A stretch of DNA of 53,865 nt, from assembly GCA_015057055.1 (NCBI GenBank), contig SVFE01000011.1:1-53865 (forward strand), written 5' to 3'. This DNA comes from Lachnospiraceae bacterium (GTDB lineage Bacteria > Bacillota > Clostridia > Lachnospirales > Lachnospiraceae). This document shows positions 31,943-41,080 of this stretch, one piece after another (position 1 is the stretch's first letter; each line of letters opens with the position of its first letter). A program made the translations under genes and the position numbers. The notes beneath the pieces were generated by a model that was given only the letters and a program-made list of their open reading frames with translations, was not told where the DNA came from and made no database searches.

Positions 31943-32689
31943 TTAGAAATTTACAATCTTTCCAAAATCAGCCTTAAGGGAAGCGCCGCCTACAAGACCA
32001 CCGTCGATGTCGGGCTGTCCGAAAAGTTCTGCTGCGTTAGAAGCGTTAACAGATCCGCCGTACTGAATACGAACTGCTTCTGCAGTAGCTGCGTCGTACA
32101 TTTCAGCGATGCAATCACGGATTCCTTTACATACTTCCTGAGCCTGCTCTGTCGTTGCTGTCTTACCGGTTCCGATAGCCCAGATGGGTTCGTAGGCGAT
32201 AACCATGCTCTTAACCTGGTCTGCAGTAACGCCTACAAGGTCAGATTTGATCTGAAGACGAATCCAGTCCATAGTTACGTTCATTTCTCTCTGTTCCAAA
32301 GATTCACCACAGCAAAGGATGGGTGTAAGGCCTGCTTCGAAAGCTTTCTTTACTTTCTTGTTCAACATGCAGTCGCACTCTTTGAAGTAGTCACGTCTCT
32401 CGGAGTGACCGATGATAACGTACTCAACACCTGCATCTTTGAGCATTTCTGCAGAGATTTCTCCGGTGTAAGCACCTTTCTCTTCGTAATACATATTTTC
32501 AGCACCAACTTTAACGTTTGTGCCTTTTACTGCTTCCACAACAGGAATGATGTCGATTGCAGGTACGCAATATACCACATCAACAGTATCGGATTTTACT
32601 AAATCCTTTAATTCTTCACACAATTTTACTGCCTGGCTGGGAGTCATGTTCATCTTCCAGTTTCCGGCAACGATGGTTTTTCTAGCCAT
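31943..32689 (-). CDS. tpiA: Triosephosphate isomerase
   Basis: TpiA interconverts dihydroxyacetone phosphate and glyceraldehyde 3-phosphate. The 248-residue TIM barrel has the substrate Lys in VAGNWKMN, the electrophilic His in [11 protein letters not shown], the base Glu in [20 protein letters not shown] and the phosphate loop [18 protein letters not shown] lies about 8 nt before the ATG. It is the last gene of the pgk-DUF3592-tpiA unit, 18 bp after the membrane protein gene, and ends at a strong terminator. Confidence 0.98.
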   Translation of the reverse strand: MARKTIVAGNWKMNMTPSQAVKLCEELKDLVKSDTVDVVYCVPAIDIIPVVEAVKGTNVKVGAENMYYEEKGAYTGEISAEMLKDAGVEYVIIGHSERRDYFKECDCMLNKKVKKAFEAGLTPILCCGESLEQREMNVTMDWIRLQIKSDLVGVTADQVKSMVIAYEPIWAIGTGKTATTEQAQEVCKGIRDCIAEMYDAATAEAVRIQYGGSVNASNAAELFGQPDIDGGLVGGASLKADFGKIVNF

Positions 32690-32707
32690 TTTTATTTTCC
32701 TCCTAAT

Positions 32708-33226
32708 TTAATTGTCATAGGTTTTCCTATTTCCTTTTAATAAAACGATTCCGCCAATGATAAATGCAAGACTGAGGAGTCCAAAGACAATGCCTACGAT
32801 TTTACCTACCAATCCAAATACACCGCTGATTCCGTCAATAATTCCTTCCAGTAACTCCGGCGCAAAGGCATTTCTCGGATTCTCTGCATCATAATACACT
32901 TCTATTTCATCGCCTTCATCATAGTCAGAAGAATAAGCATCAACGGAAAATTCGTAGTAATCTCCGTCTTCTGTATAGAAACCGATTTCCGTATAAGAAT
33001 CACTTCCGTAAGAATAGTCAGAGTTCCCATCCATATAGACAATTTCTCCGTCGGTACTTTCCAATTCGTCAAACTCATCCATTTCGTCTTCCATTTGTTC
33101 CACCGATAATTCTATCATCTTCTCGACAAACAGAAAGCTTCCGCAAACAGACACGGTGACGAGGAGAAAAATAACTCCGATTACAATCATAATAATACCG
33201 GCTACTTTTTTTCCGTTACTTTGCAT
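32708..33226 (-). CDS. DUF3592-like small membrane protein in the pgk-tpiA unit
   Basis: The 172-residue protein has two hydrophobic helices (about 9-33 and 141-166). Between them is an acidic, Tyr/Asp-rich segment (EDEMDEFDELESTDGEI, DGNSDYSYGSDSYTEIGF) and the core SSDYDEGDEIEVYYDAENPR, the DUF3592 hallmark. The function is unknown; the domain between the helices is probably extracytoplasmic. GGAG lies 5 nt before the ATG. The spacing of 27 bp to pgk and 18 bp to tpiA implies co-transcription with these glycolytic genes, an unusual place for a membrane protein. A paralogue-like protein is at 50986-51690. Confidence 0.8.
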   Translation of the reverse strand: MQSNGKKVAGIIMIVIGVIFLLVTVSVCGSFLFVEKMIELSVEQMEDEMDEFDELESTDGEIVYMDGNSDYSYGSDSYTEIGFYTEDGDYYEFSVDAYSSDYDEGDEIEVYYDAENPRNAFAPELLEGIIDGISGVFGLVGKIVGIVFGLLSLAFIIGGIVLLKGNRKTYDN

Positions 33227-33253
33227 CTCATTCTCCTTTATACTTTATCGAAA

Positions 33254-34477
33254 TTATTTGTCATCTGCTGCAACTACACCGGGAAGTTCTTTACCCTCCA
33301 AGAATTCAAGGGAAGCACCGCCACCGGTAGAGATGTGGCTCATCTTGTCTGCAAAACCAAGCTGGTTTACAGCTGCTGCGGAATCACCACCACCGATAAT
33401 GGTTGTAGCGTCTGTTTCTGCAAGAGATTTTGCAACTGCAATGGTACCTGCTGCAAGAGTAGGATTTTCAAATACACCCATAGGTCCGTTCCATACAACA
33501 GTCTTAGCGGACTTAACAGCATCTGCATACATTTCTGCAGTCTTTGTACCGATATCAAGACCTTCCATATCAGCAGGAATCTTGTCTGCATCTACTACCT
33601 GTACTTCAATGGGAGCATCGATAGGATTCGGGAATCCTGCTGCAATTGTGGTATCGATAGGAAGAAGAAGCTTTTTGCCAAGCTTTTCTGCCTTTTCCAT
33701 CATCTCTTTACAGTAATCAATCTTCTCTTCGTCAACCAAAGATTTGCCGATTTCGTATCCCTTTGCTTTTAAGAATGTGAATGCCATACCACCACCGATG
33801 ATCAAAGTATCACATTTCTCAAGAAGGTTGTTGATAACGTTAAGCTTATCAGCAACTTTTGCACCACCAAGGATTGCTACGAAAGGACGAACCGGATTTT
33901 CTACAGCGTTACCAAGGAAATCGATTTCCTTCTGCATAAGGTAACCAACTGCACATTCGCCGCCTTTTGCACGAACAACATCAGTTACACCTGCAACAGA
34001 AGCATGTGCTCTGTGGGAAGAACCGAATGCGTCGCATACATATACATCACAAAGATCAGCCAATTCTTTGGAGAATTCTTCGCCGTTCTTGGTTTCTTCT
34101 TTACCACGGAAACGAGTATTCTGAAGAAGAACAACATCGCCTTCTTTCATAGCTGCAACAGCTGCAGTAGCTGCTTCGCCGGTAACGTTGTAATCAGCAA
34201 CAAAGGTAACTTCTTTTCCGAGTTTTTCAGAAAGTCTCTTTGCAACGGGTGCAAGGGATTCTTTCTCATTGGGACCTTCTTTAACTTTACCAAGGTGAGA
34301 GCAAAGGATAACTTTACCGCCATCTTTCAATAATTTCTCAATGGTAGGAAGCGCTGCTTTGATACGTGTTTCGTCAGTAATCTGACCATCCTTCAAAGGA
34401 ACGTTAAAGTCACATCTTACCAATACGCGTTTTCCGCTTACGTTGATATCATCAACTGACTTTTTGTTTAATGACAT
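33254..34477 (-). CDS. pgk: Phosphoglycerate kinase
   Basis: Pgk makes ATP from 1,3-bisphosphoglycerate and ADP. The 407-residue, two-domain protein shows [20 protein letters not shown] at the substrate face, [39 protein letters not shown] and the nucleotide-binding GGGDSAAAV near the C-terminus. AAGGAGG lies about 9 nt before the ATG. It follows gap, which has its own terminator, and heads the pgk-DUF3592-tpiA unit. Confidence 0.98.
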   Translation of the reverse strand: MSLNKKSVDDINVSGKRVLVRCDFNVPLKDGQITDETRIKAALPTIEKLLKDGGKVILCSHLGKVKEGPNEKESLAPVAKRLSEKLGKEVTFVADYNVTGEAATAAVAAMKEGDVVLLQNTRFRGKEETKNGEEFSKELADLCDVYVCDAFGSSHRAHASVAGVTDVVRAKGGECAVGYLMQKEIDFLGNAVENPVRPFVAILGGAKVADKLNVINNLLEKCDTLIIGGGMAFTFLKAKGYEIGKSLVDEEKIDYCKEMMEKAEKLGKKLLLPIDTTIAAGFPNPIDAPIEVQVVDADKIPADMEGLDIGTKTAEMYADAVKSAKTVVWNGPMGVFENPTLAAGTIAVAKSLAETDATTIIGGGDSAAAVNQLGFADKMSHISTGGGASLEFLEGKELPGVVAADDK

Positions 34478-34591
34478 GGATATGTCCTCCTTAAAAATTT
34501 TTATTATACATGGCTACTGTAATGCTCCAACCAAGCTATCCTCGTTTGTACCAAAACAGAATCACCACATTATATTTACGAAACTACTGTT

Positions 34592-34630
34592 TTAAAAAAA
34601 TCAGGTCCGGTCCTCTCAGGACCGGACCTT
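34592..34630 (-). terminator. Terminator after gap
   Basis: A perfect 12-bp stem AGGTCCGGTCCT (34603-34614) / AGGACCGGACCT (34618-34629) has a 3-base loop and a seven-T run on the minus strand. Confidence 0.92.
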
Positions 34631-34660
34631 GAAAGCCTCTCTTATTATGAGAATATCAAA

Positions 34661-35662
34661 TTACTGCAATTCAGCGAAGTATTTGATTGTTCTAACCATC
34701 TGGCTTGTGTAGCTGTTTTCGTTGTCATACCAAGAAACAACCTGTACTAAGTTGTCTTCACCAACCATAGTCTGTGTTGCATCGAAGATAGAACCGTATG
34801 TGCTACCGATGATATCAGAAGAAACGATTTCTTCATCATTGTATCCGAAGGATTCTGTAGCTGCTGCTTTCATAGCTGCATTGATTTCATCCTTAGTTAC
34901 GCTCTTCTCAACAGTTGCTACAAGGATTGTTGTAGAACCTGTAGGAGTAGGAACACGCTGAGCGGAACCGATAAGTTTTCCGTTAAGTTCAGGAATAACA
35001 AGACCGATAGCCTTAGCTGCACCTGTAGAGTTAGGAACGATATTTACAGCACCTGCACGAGATCTTCTAAGGTCACCCTTTCTCTGAGGACCATCAAGAA
35101 TCATCTGGTCACCTGTGTAAGCGTGGATTGTGCTCATGATACCGGATTTGATTCCAGCTAAATCGTTAAGAGCTTTTGCCATAGGTGCCAAGCAGTTTGT
35201 TGTACAAGAAGCTGCAGAGATGATTGTATCATCTTTTGTCAATGTTTCGTGGTTAACGTTATATACGATGGTAGGAAGGTCATTACCTGCAGGAGCAGAA
35301 ATAACAACTTTCTTTGCACCAGCGTTGATGTGTGCCTGTGCTTTTTCTTTGGATGTGTAGAAACCGGAGCATTCAAGAACTACGTCTACTCCAAGTTCAC
35401 CCCAAGGACAGTTGTTTGCATCAGGGAAAGCATAAATCTTAAGGGTCTTTCCATCAACTGTGATGGAATCTTCGCCAGCAGATACGGTATCTGCTTTTGC
35501 ATATTTACCCTGAGAAGAGTCATACTTCAAAAGGTGTGCCAACATCTTAGGGGATGTCAAGTCATTGATTGCTACAACTTCGTATCCTTCTGCACCGAAC
35601 ATCTGTCTGAATGCAAGACGACCGATACGACCAAAACCATTAATTGCTACTTTTACTGCCAT
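34661..35662 (-). CDS. gap: Glyceraldehyde-3-phosphate dehydrogenase
   Basis: Gap oxidises glyceraldehyde 3-phosphate to 1,3-bisphosphoglycerate with NAD+. The 333-residue product has the Rossmann motif [14 protein letters not shown], the catalytic Cys153 in [15 protein letters not shown], the catalytic His in [20 protein letters not shown] and the C-terminal [22 protein letters not shown] lies about 8 nt before the ATG. A strong promoter and a leader with a GAAA-capped hairpin precede it, and it ends at a strong terminator, so it is a highly expressed single-gene unit. Confidence 0.98.
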   Translation of the reverse strand: MAVKVAINGFGRIGRLAFRQMFGAEGYEVVAINDLTSPKMLAHLLKYDSSQGKYAKADTVSAGEDSITVDGKTLKIYAFPDANNCPWGELGVDVVLECSGFYTSKEKAQAHINAGAKKVVISAPAGNDLPTIVYNVNHETLTKDDTIISAASCTTNCLAPMAKALNDLAGIKSGIMSTIHAYTGDQMILDGPQRKGDLRRSRAGAVNIVPNSTGAAKAIGLVIPELNGKLIGSAQRVPTPTGSTTILVATVEKSVTKDEINAAMKAAATESFGYNDEEIVSSDIIGSTYGSIFDATQTMVGEDNLVQVVSWYDNENSYTSQMVRTIKYFAELQ

Positions 35663-35720
35663 TGTTTAATTCCTCCTAAAAAAATTTGTTATTGATTTTT
35701 TATTGTAATCACCTAAGTTT

Positions 35721-35797
35721 CGCGTTTTCACGCGCCTTTATGATTATCAAACGAATCACAGCAAACTTATTGTAACTAATTTGTCCTAGAAATTCAA
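35721..35797 (-). promoter_or_regulatory. gap promoter and leader hairpin
   Basis: On the minus strand TTGAAT (35792-35797), a 17-bp spacer and TACAAT (35769-35774) give a leader of about 100 nt. It contains CGCGT-GAAA-ACGCG (35721-35734), a stable 5-bp hairpin with a GNRA loop that may stabilise the mRNA. Confidence 0.65.
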
Positions 35798-35850
35798 GAA
35801 GAATTTGTAAATTATTTATTAAGATTCTGATTTTTTTTCCGCTTCTGTGT

Positions 35851-35856
35851 TATGAT
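35851..35856 (+). promoter_or_regulatory. -10 box of the PHP phosphatase unit
   Basis: TATGAT 42 bp before the start of the plus-strand unit, with a T-rich but non-consensus -35 region. The assignment is tentative. Confidence 0.4.
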
Positions 35857-35898
35857 GTAGAAAATTAACGAAAAACAAATCGCAAAACGGAGGTTTCT

Positions 35899-36717
35899 AT
35901 GGCTATTTTAGCAGATTGTCACATGCATTCATCCTTCTCCGGCGATTCCAATGCTTCTATGGAATCCATGATTTTAAAAGGAATCGAACTGGGATTGAAA
36001 GAGATGTGCTTTACCGAACATCAGGATTTTGACTTTATCTATGTAGATGGAGAGCCGGAAGACTATTTCGAAGTCAACACCGATTCTTATTTATATGAAC
36101 TATTAAAATACAGGGAGAAATACAAAGACAAAATTAGTGTCTCCTTCGGAATCGAACTGGGAATGCAATCCCATCTTTCACGCAAGCTGGCTGCCTATTC
36201 CAAAAATCACGATTTTGATTTTATCATTGCCTCTTCCCACCTTTGCAATCGCAAAGATCCCTATTTAAAAGAGTTCTTTGAAGGTCGTCCGGAAAAAGAA
36301 GGCTATCATGAATATTTCCAATACATCAGCGAATGCATTCGTTCTTTCCAAAACTTTGATGTCTATGGACATTTGGACTACGTGCTTCGTTACGGTCCTA
36401 CCCGCAATGAAAACTTCTCCTTCGGGGAATACAAAGAAGACATTGATAAAATTTTAACCTTACTAATTGATAACGGAAAGGGAATTGAAGTCAACTCCAG
36501 CGGCTTTTCCTATGGTCTTGGCGCGCCCCACCCCTGCCGGGAAATCTTGCTGCGTTACAAAGAACTGGGGGGAGAAATCCTGACGATTGGCAGTGACGCC
36601 CACTCTCCCGAGCGCATTGCGGCGGATTTCGATAAAGTTTCCGACCTGCTCACGACCTGCGGCTTCACCCACTATTGCGTGTTCAAAAACCGCATGCCGG
36701 AATATTATAGAATCTGA
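35899..36717 (+). CDS. PHP-domain phosphatase, histidinol-phosphatase-like (HisK type)
   Basis: The 272-residue protein has the PHP metal-binding pattern DCHMHSSFSGD at the N-terminus, FTEHQDFDF, the GIELGMQ glutamate, SSHLCN, DVYGHLDYVLRYG and the C-terminal GSDAHSPE. This is the arrangement of the monofunctional histidinol phosphatases of Firmicutes (HisK), which take the last-but-one step of histidine synthesis. Other phosphoesterase roles remain possible because no other his gene is here. ACGGAGG lies 6 nt before the ATG. It begins a plus-strand unit with the flippase and DAHP synthase genes. Confidence 0.88.
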   Translation: MAILADCHMHSSFSGDSNASMESMILKGIELGLKEMCFTEHQDFDFIYVDGEPEDYFEVNTDSYLYELLKYREKYKDKISVSFGIELGMQSHLSRKLAAYSKNHDFDFIIASSHLCNRKDPYLKEFFEGRPEKEGYHEYFQYISECIRSFQNFDVYGHLDYVLRYGPTRNENFSFGEYKEDIDKILTLLIDNGKGIEVNSSGFSYGLGAPHPCREILLRYKELGGEILTIGSDAHSPERIAADFDKVSDLLTTCGFTHYCVFKNRMPEYYRI

Positions 36718-36755
36718 TTTCATACAATGTGTTAAAACTCATCAGGAGTTTTCAC

Positions 36756-38108
36756 ATGAACCATCTGTTATCTGAAATAAAACGGCGCCCGCTTATTCTC
36801 GGCACCATTATTCTTACCTTAGCCGGCCTTCTGAGTCGGCTAATCGGTTTTTTTCTCCGCATCTATACCGCCCACCTTTTTACCGAAGAAGAAATCGGTA
36901 TTTTCCAATTGATTGCCCCCCTTTTGGCATTGTCTTTTGTACTGACCGGCGCCGGACTGCAGACCGCCGTCTCTTCTTTTGCAGCCTCTCATTTTGCCCG
37001 CGATGATAAAGCCGGTGCTTTTTCTTCTCTGCTTTCCGCCCTCTTTATGGGCATTGGTATTTCTGCTCTTGTTACTTTCCTTATGTATCATTTTTCAGAG
37101 GAAATTGCGTTACACTTTTTGTCTGAGCCGCGCTGCGCGCCTTGCATCCGTTTTATTGCCCTCTCCGTTCCCTTTTGTTGCATTCACTCTCTGGTAAACG
37201 GCTTTTGCTATTCCATGAAAAAAAGTGCTTTCCCGGCCTTTTCCCAGCTTTTGGAACAAATCCTGCGCTTTTTTGTAATCGCCTTTGTTGCCTCTCTTTG
37301 TTTGAAGAGAAATGCAACCTTCAACATCTCCCTTTGTGCTCTGGGAATCTTGGTTGCCGAAGCAGCGGCCTGCATCGTTTCCATCGGCTATCTGCATTTA
37401 TATTTACAAAAGAATAAAATTACCCTGCCCTCGTTTTCCCGCATTTTGGCAGGATGCCCGGACCTTTTCCGCTTTGTCTGGCCCCTTACCCTCTCACGCA
37501 TTGTGGTACAATTTTTACTTAGTGCGGAAGCCGCCCTGATTCCCGCCGGACTTTGTCACTTTGGTTATCCGAAAGAAGAAGCCCTGGCACTTTACGGCAT
37601 TCTCACCGGCATGGCCTTGCCTTTTTTACTGTTTCCCACTGCCATTACCGGTTCCCTTTCCGTTTTATTGCTTCCGTCCATTTCCGAAGCCCATGCAAAA
37701 AATAACACGAAAAAAATCCGGGAACTGACAGTGCGGGTTATCTATGCCGCCACGCTTCTTGGCATTTTCTGTTCCATATTTTTTTACGTTCCCGGGAAAT
37801 ATTTGGCCGCCTTTCTTTTCCATAACGAAATTGCCGGACAATACACCTCGTCCCTTAGTTTTCTCTGCCCTTTTCTTTATCTCTCCGCATGTTTGGGCAG
37901 TATCATCAACGGCCTTGGGAAGACCAAAATTACATTCCTGATTCAGACCTTTATACTCTTGTTTAAACTATTGTTTGTCCTTTTTGTCATTCCGCGTTTC
38001 GGAATGAACGGATATTTTACCGGCCTTTTATCTGCCCAGTTGTTACTTTGCCTGTTATATTTGCTTGCACTCCGAAAGTATTTGTATTATAGTAGTTCTG
38101 TTAAATGA
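36756..38108 (+). CDS. SpoVB/MOP-type lipid-linked saccharide flippase
   Basis: The 450-residue protein is an integral membrane protein with about 12-14 helices of the MOP exporter type (SpoVB/Wzx/MurJ). Its start RRPLILGTIILTLAGLLSRL and the following FFLRIYTAHLFTEEEIGIFQ resemble stage V sporulation protein B and related polysaccharide flippases. It probably moves lipid-linked cell-wall or cortex precursors across the membrane. The ATG at 36756 has AGGAG 8 nt upstream; the frame extends upstream without a site. The sequence is rich in Phe, Leu and Cys. It is 38 bp after the PHP gene and 35 bp before aroF-like. Confidence 0.85.
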   Translation: MNHLLSEIKRRPLILGTIILTLAGLLSRLIGFFLRIYTAHLFTEEEIGIFQLIAPLLALSFVLTGAGLQTAVSSFAASHFARDDKAGAFSSLLSALFMGIGISALVTFLMYHFSEEIALHFLSEPRCAPCIRFIALSVPFCCIHSLVNGFCYSMKKSAFPAFSQLLEQILRFFVIAFVASLCLKRNATFNISLCALGILVAEAAACIVSIGYLHLYLQKNKITLPSFSRILAGCPDLFRFVWPLTLSRIVVQFLLSAEAALIPAGLCHFGYPKEEALALYGILTGMALPFLLFPTAITGSLSVLLLPSISEAHAKNNTKKIRELTVRVIYAATLLGIFCSIFFYVPGKYLAAFLFHNEIAGQYTSSLSFLCPFLYLSACLGSIINGLGKTKITFLIQTFILLFKLLFVLFVIPRFGMNGYFTGLLSAQLLLCLLYLLALRKYLYYSSSVK

Positions 38109-38143
38109 AATCTATGAATTCTATAACAAAGGAGCATACAACA

Positions 38144-39172
38144 ATGGGTTTTGATTACATTAAAAAACTGCCCACTCCGGACGAAATTCAGGCTGAATTT
38201 CCGGTACCGGAAGCGTTGGCAAAATTAAAAAGCGAACGGGATAAAGAAATCTGCGATGTTATTTCCGGGCAAAGCGATAAATTTTTGGTTATTATCGGTC
38301 CCTGTTCCGCAGACAACGAAGAATCCGTCTGTGACTACGTTAACCGGCTGGCAAGAATCAACGATAAGGTAAAGGATCGTCTGATTCTTATCCCCAGAGT
38401 ATATACCAATAAGCCCAGAACCACCGGAGAAGGATACAAAGGAATTATCCATCAGCCCAACCCGGAACAAAAACCGGATTTTCTGCAAGGTCTGATTGCT
38501 ATGCGTAAAATGCACATCCGGGTAATGGAAGAATCCGGATTAACTGCAGCAGACGAAATGCTCTATCCGGAAAACTGGGGCTATGTTTCTGATATTCTTT
38601 CTTATGTTGCCATCGGTGCCCGGTCCGTAGAAGACCAGCAGCACCGCCTTACCGTCAGTGGTTTTGATGTGCCTGCCGGAATGAAAAATCCTACCAGCGG
38701 TGATTTTTCCGTAATGCTTAACAGTGTTTATGCGGCGCAACACTCCCACTCCTTTATCTATCGTGGCTACGAAGTGAAAACAACCGGAAATCCATACTCC
38801 CACACAATTTTGCGTGGTGCGGTTAATAAGCACGGCAATTCCTTGCCCAACTATCACTATGAGGATTTGTCACTACTTCTTCAAATGTACAATGAACGTG
38901 ACATTTTAAATCCGGCTTGTATCATTGACGCCAACCACAACAATTCCGGCAAGAAGTTTGAGCAGCAACCACGAATCGTAAAAGAGGTACTGCACTCCAG
39001 AAGATTAAATCCGGACATCAAAAACCTTGTCAAAGGTGTTATGGTGGAAAGCTATATCAAAGAAGGCAGCCAGAAAATCGGCGAAGGCATTTACGGAAAA
39101 TCCATTACCGATCCTTGTCTTGGTTGGGCTGATTCCGAACAGTTAATTTACGATATTGCGGATTTGGTATAA
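38144..39172 (+). CDS. 3-deoxy-7-phosphoheptulonate (DAHP) synthase, class I
   Basis: This enzyme joins phosphoenolpyruvate and erythrose 4-phosphate in the first step of the shikimate pathway. The 342-residue product has the class I (AroF/G/H type) segments FLVIIGPCSADNEESVCDYV, RVYTNKPRTTGEGYKG, SRDxxQ-region equivalent SVEDQQHRLTVSGF, and IIDANHNNSGKKFEQQPRI with the metal-binding His. AAAGGAG lies 11 nt before the ATG. The N-terminal segment is short, as in feedback-regulated enzymes of this class, but the regulating amino acid cannot be read. A terminator follows. Confidence 0.95.
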   Translation: MGFDYIKKLPTPDEIQAEFPVPEALAKLKSERDKEICDVISGQSDKFLVIIGPCSADNEESVCDYVNRLARINDKVKDRLILIPRVYTNKPRTTGEGYKGIIHQPNPEQKPDFLQGLIAMRKMHIRVMEESGLTAADEMLYPENWGYVSDILSYVAIGARSVEDQQHRLTVSGFDVPAGMKNPTSGDFSVMLNSVYAAQHSHSFIYRGYEVKTTGNPYSHTILRGAVNKHGNSLPNYHYEDLSLLLQMYNERDILNPACIIDANHNNSGKKFEQQPRIVKEVLHSRRLNPDIKNLVKGVMVESYIKEGSQKIGEGIYGKSITDPCLGWADSEQLIYDIADLV

Positions 39173-39188
39173 AGCAGAATCCACGTTA

Positions 39189-39222
39189 AAAAGAGTAGGC
39201 GAATTGCCTACTCTTTCTTTTA
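39189..39222 (+). terminator. Terminator after the DAHP synthase gene
   Basis: AAGAGTAGGC (39191-39200) and GCCTACTCTT (39206-39215) form a 10-bp stem, followed by TCTTTT. Confidence 0.9.
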
Positions 39223-39238
39223 ATCTTCTAATCCGATT

Positions 39239-39829
39239 TTATTTTCTGCTCCAATCCTTCTTTTGGTCCTCTTTTGTGATTTTACGGATTACCTTACAAG
39301 GATTTCCCACAGCCACCGAATCATCCGGGATATCTTTTACCACAACGCTGCCGCCGCCGATGACAACATTGCTTCCTATTGTTACGCCGGGCATCACCTG
39401 CACGCCTGCTCCAATCCACACATTGCTTCCCACCGTAATCGGATACGCATATTCGATTCCTTCGTTTCTTCTTTCAAAATCAATGGGATGTCCTGCCGTA
39501 TGAAAACCGCAGGACGGAGCAATGAAAACATTATCACCGAAGGTTACTTTTCCTCCGTCAAGAATCACAAGTCCGTGATTGGCATAAAAATTTTCTCCAA
39601 CCTCAATATTCCATCCGTAATCACACCAAAACATCGGTTCAATATTAACATTTTCCCCTGTTTTTCCGAGAATCTGTTTTATCATCCTGCTTCTTCCGGC
39701 ACTGTCTCCAATTGGAAGATTGTTATAGGTTTGACACAATTCTTTACATTTTGTCCTCTCTTCCATAAGCTCCGTATCATAATTTGCATCGTACATCATT
39801 TCATTTAACATCTTTTCTTTTTCTGTCAT
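39239..39829 (-). CDS. Sugar O-acetyltransferase (Maa/LacA type)
   Basis: The 196-residue protein belongs to the left-handed beta-helix acetyltransferases of the maltose/galactoside O-acetyltransferase group. The N-terminal KEKMLNEMMYDANYDTEL is typical of Maa, and hexapeptide repeats fill the rest (GENVNIEPMF, GENFYANHGLVILDGGKVTF, VTFGDNVFIAP, catalytic His in FHTAGHPID, IGAGVQVMPGVTIGSNVVIG). The acceptor is probably a sugar or oligosaccharide and the donor acetyl-CoA. GGGAG lies upstream of the ATG. It is convergent with the DAHP synthase gene and seems to stand alone. Confidence 0.93.
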   Translation of the reverse strand: MTEKEKMLNEMMYDANYDTELMEERTKCKELCQTYNNLPIGDSAGRSRMIKQILGKTGENVNIEPMFWCDYGWNIEVGENFYANHGLVILDGGKVTFGDNVFIAPSCGFHTAGHPIDFERRNEGIEYAYPITVGSNVWIGAGVQVMPGVTIGSNVVIGGGSVVVKDIPDDSVAVGNPCKVIRKITKEDQKKDWSRK

Positions 39830-39891
39830 TTCATTTTACTCCCTCGTCTTTTTCAATAGAAACGCATCTGCGTTGCCAAACCTGTTTTATG

Positions 39892-39930
39892 TTAAAAAAT
39901 ACTACAGCGCAATACTGTAGTATTTTTCTT
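39892..39930. terminator. Terminator after xerD, possibly bidirectional
   Basis: AATACTACAG (39898-39907) and CTGTAGTATT (39915-39924) form a 10-bp stem with a T-run on each side. It lies about 30 bp past the xerD stop codon. Confidence 0.85.
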
Positions 39931-39955
39931 TTACAATTCTTTATCGTTCTTTTCA

Positions 39956-40840
39956 CTATCCTCTGGGGAAATTCTTGGCATATACTTCCCGGATTTTATT
40001 CTGGGTCATATTTGCATAAATCTGTGTTGTTGAAATGTCGGAGTGTCCCAGCATTTCCTGTACGCTTCTAAGATCCGCACCATTTTCCACCAAGTGCGCC
40101 GCAAATGAGTGCCGAAGTGTATGGGGCGTAATATCAGATGTAATTCCCGCCTTCTTTGCATAATGCTTAATCAACTTCCAAAATCCCTGACGACTCATCG
40201 GCTGTCCGGAACAATTACAGAACAACACATCCGAGGTCTTATCTTCCAACAAAACATCGCGGGTAGTCTTAATATACTCCGTAAGCGCACGCTTAGCCGG
40301 AGCTCCGAATGGAATCACTCTCTCCTTGTGTGCATCTTTACAAATAATATATCCTACCTGAAGATTAACATCCGAGACCTTTAAATTAATCAACTCGGAT
40401 ACGCGAATGCCGGTTGCGTACAAAAGTTCCAACATGGCTCTGTCGCGAATTTCCTTGGGCGAATGATTTCCCGGCTGGTCAAGCAGACGATTCACTTCGT
40501 CGGTCGTAAGAATTTCCGGCATTTTCTTTTCAATTTTCGGTGCCTTCAAATTCTCCGATACATCCTCCGCAACCATTCCTTCTTTAAAAAGAAAATGGAA
40601 CAACGCCTTAATGGACGCAATATTTCTTGATACGGTAGCTGCTGCAAATCCGTTCTTTTCCAAATAAAGAATATACGACTGCAAATGTGTTCCGCTGACT
40701 TTACGAATTTCCGTAATACCCTGTTTTTCAAAATACTGTGCCAACTTATTCAAATCTCTCTTGTAAGACATTTCCGTATTGGCTGATGTTTTTTTCACAT
40801 TGTGCAGGTATGTAATGAACCCCTGAATTTCCTTTTCCAT
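39956..40840 (-). CDS. xerD: Site-specific tyrosine recombinase XerD
   Basis: XerD resolves chromosome dimers at dif together with a partner. The 294-residue product has an N-terminal SAM-like core-binding domain and a C-terminal catalytic domain with Arg146 (YATGIRVSELI), Lys172, His240 and Arg243 (TPHTLRHSFAAHL), His266 (MLGHSDISTTQ) and the nucleophile Tyr275 (IYANMT). The ATG has GGGAG upstream. Neighbours spoIIM and nudF match the Bacillus nudF-spoIIM-fur-xerD order, so this is a chromosomal Xer protein and not a mobile-element integrase. The fur gene is absent at this place. Confidence 0.94.
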   Translation of the reverse strand: MEKEIQGFITYLHNVKKTSANTEMSYKRDLNKLAQYFEKQGITEIRKVSGTHLQSYILYLEKNGFAAATVSRNIASIKALFHFLFKEGMVAEDVSENLKAPKIEKKMPEILTTDEVNRLLDQPGNHSPKEIRDRAMLELLYATGIRVSELINLKVSDVNLQVGYIICKDAHKERVIPFGAPAKRALTEYIKTTRDVLLEDKTSDVLFCNCSGQPMSRQGFWKLIKHYAKKAGITSDITPHTLRHSFAAHLVENGADLRSVQEMLGHSDISTTQIYANMTQNKIREVYAKNFPRG

Positions 40841-40873
40841 GAAGATTACTTCTCCCTCTCAATTGTAGCGCTT

Positions 40874-40897
40874 ATGTAAATCATATTATGTTTACAT
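40874..40897. promoter_or_regulatory. Palindrome in the xerD leader
   Basis: ATGTAAA (40874-40880) and TTTACAT (40891-40897) are perfect inverted arms of 7 bp around an AT-rich 10-bp centre that is itself nearly symmetric. It lies 34 bp before the xerD start and downstream of its promoter, a suitable place for a repressor. Confidence 0.4.
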
Positions 40898-40950
40898 TTT
40901 CGTAATATTTTCCGACAAAACAAACTGATTTTTTGTCGCGTCTAGGTTAC

Positions 40951-40979
40951 ATTATACGCACATTTTTTCAGAAAAGCAA
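40951..40979 (-). promoter_or_regulatory. xerD promoter
   Basis: On the minus strand TTGCTT (40974-40979), a 17-bp spacer and TATAAT (40951-40956), about 110 bp before the start codon. Confidence 0.65.
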
Positions 40980-41080
40980 ATGTGAATTTTACCGAAAATT
41001 CCTTGTAAAATAAGGATTTGAGGGCTAAGCACAAGATGTTTGAAACCCATTTTTTCATTGCTACAATATGTTGTAAAAAA

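Noticed and set aside
39956-40840. Tyrosine recombinase as integrase of a mobile element
   Set aside because: Its neighbours spoIIM and nudF are the conserved Xer context, and no att-like repeats, phage or conjugation genes are near it.
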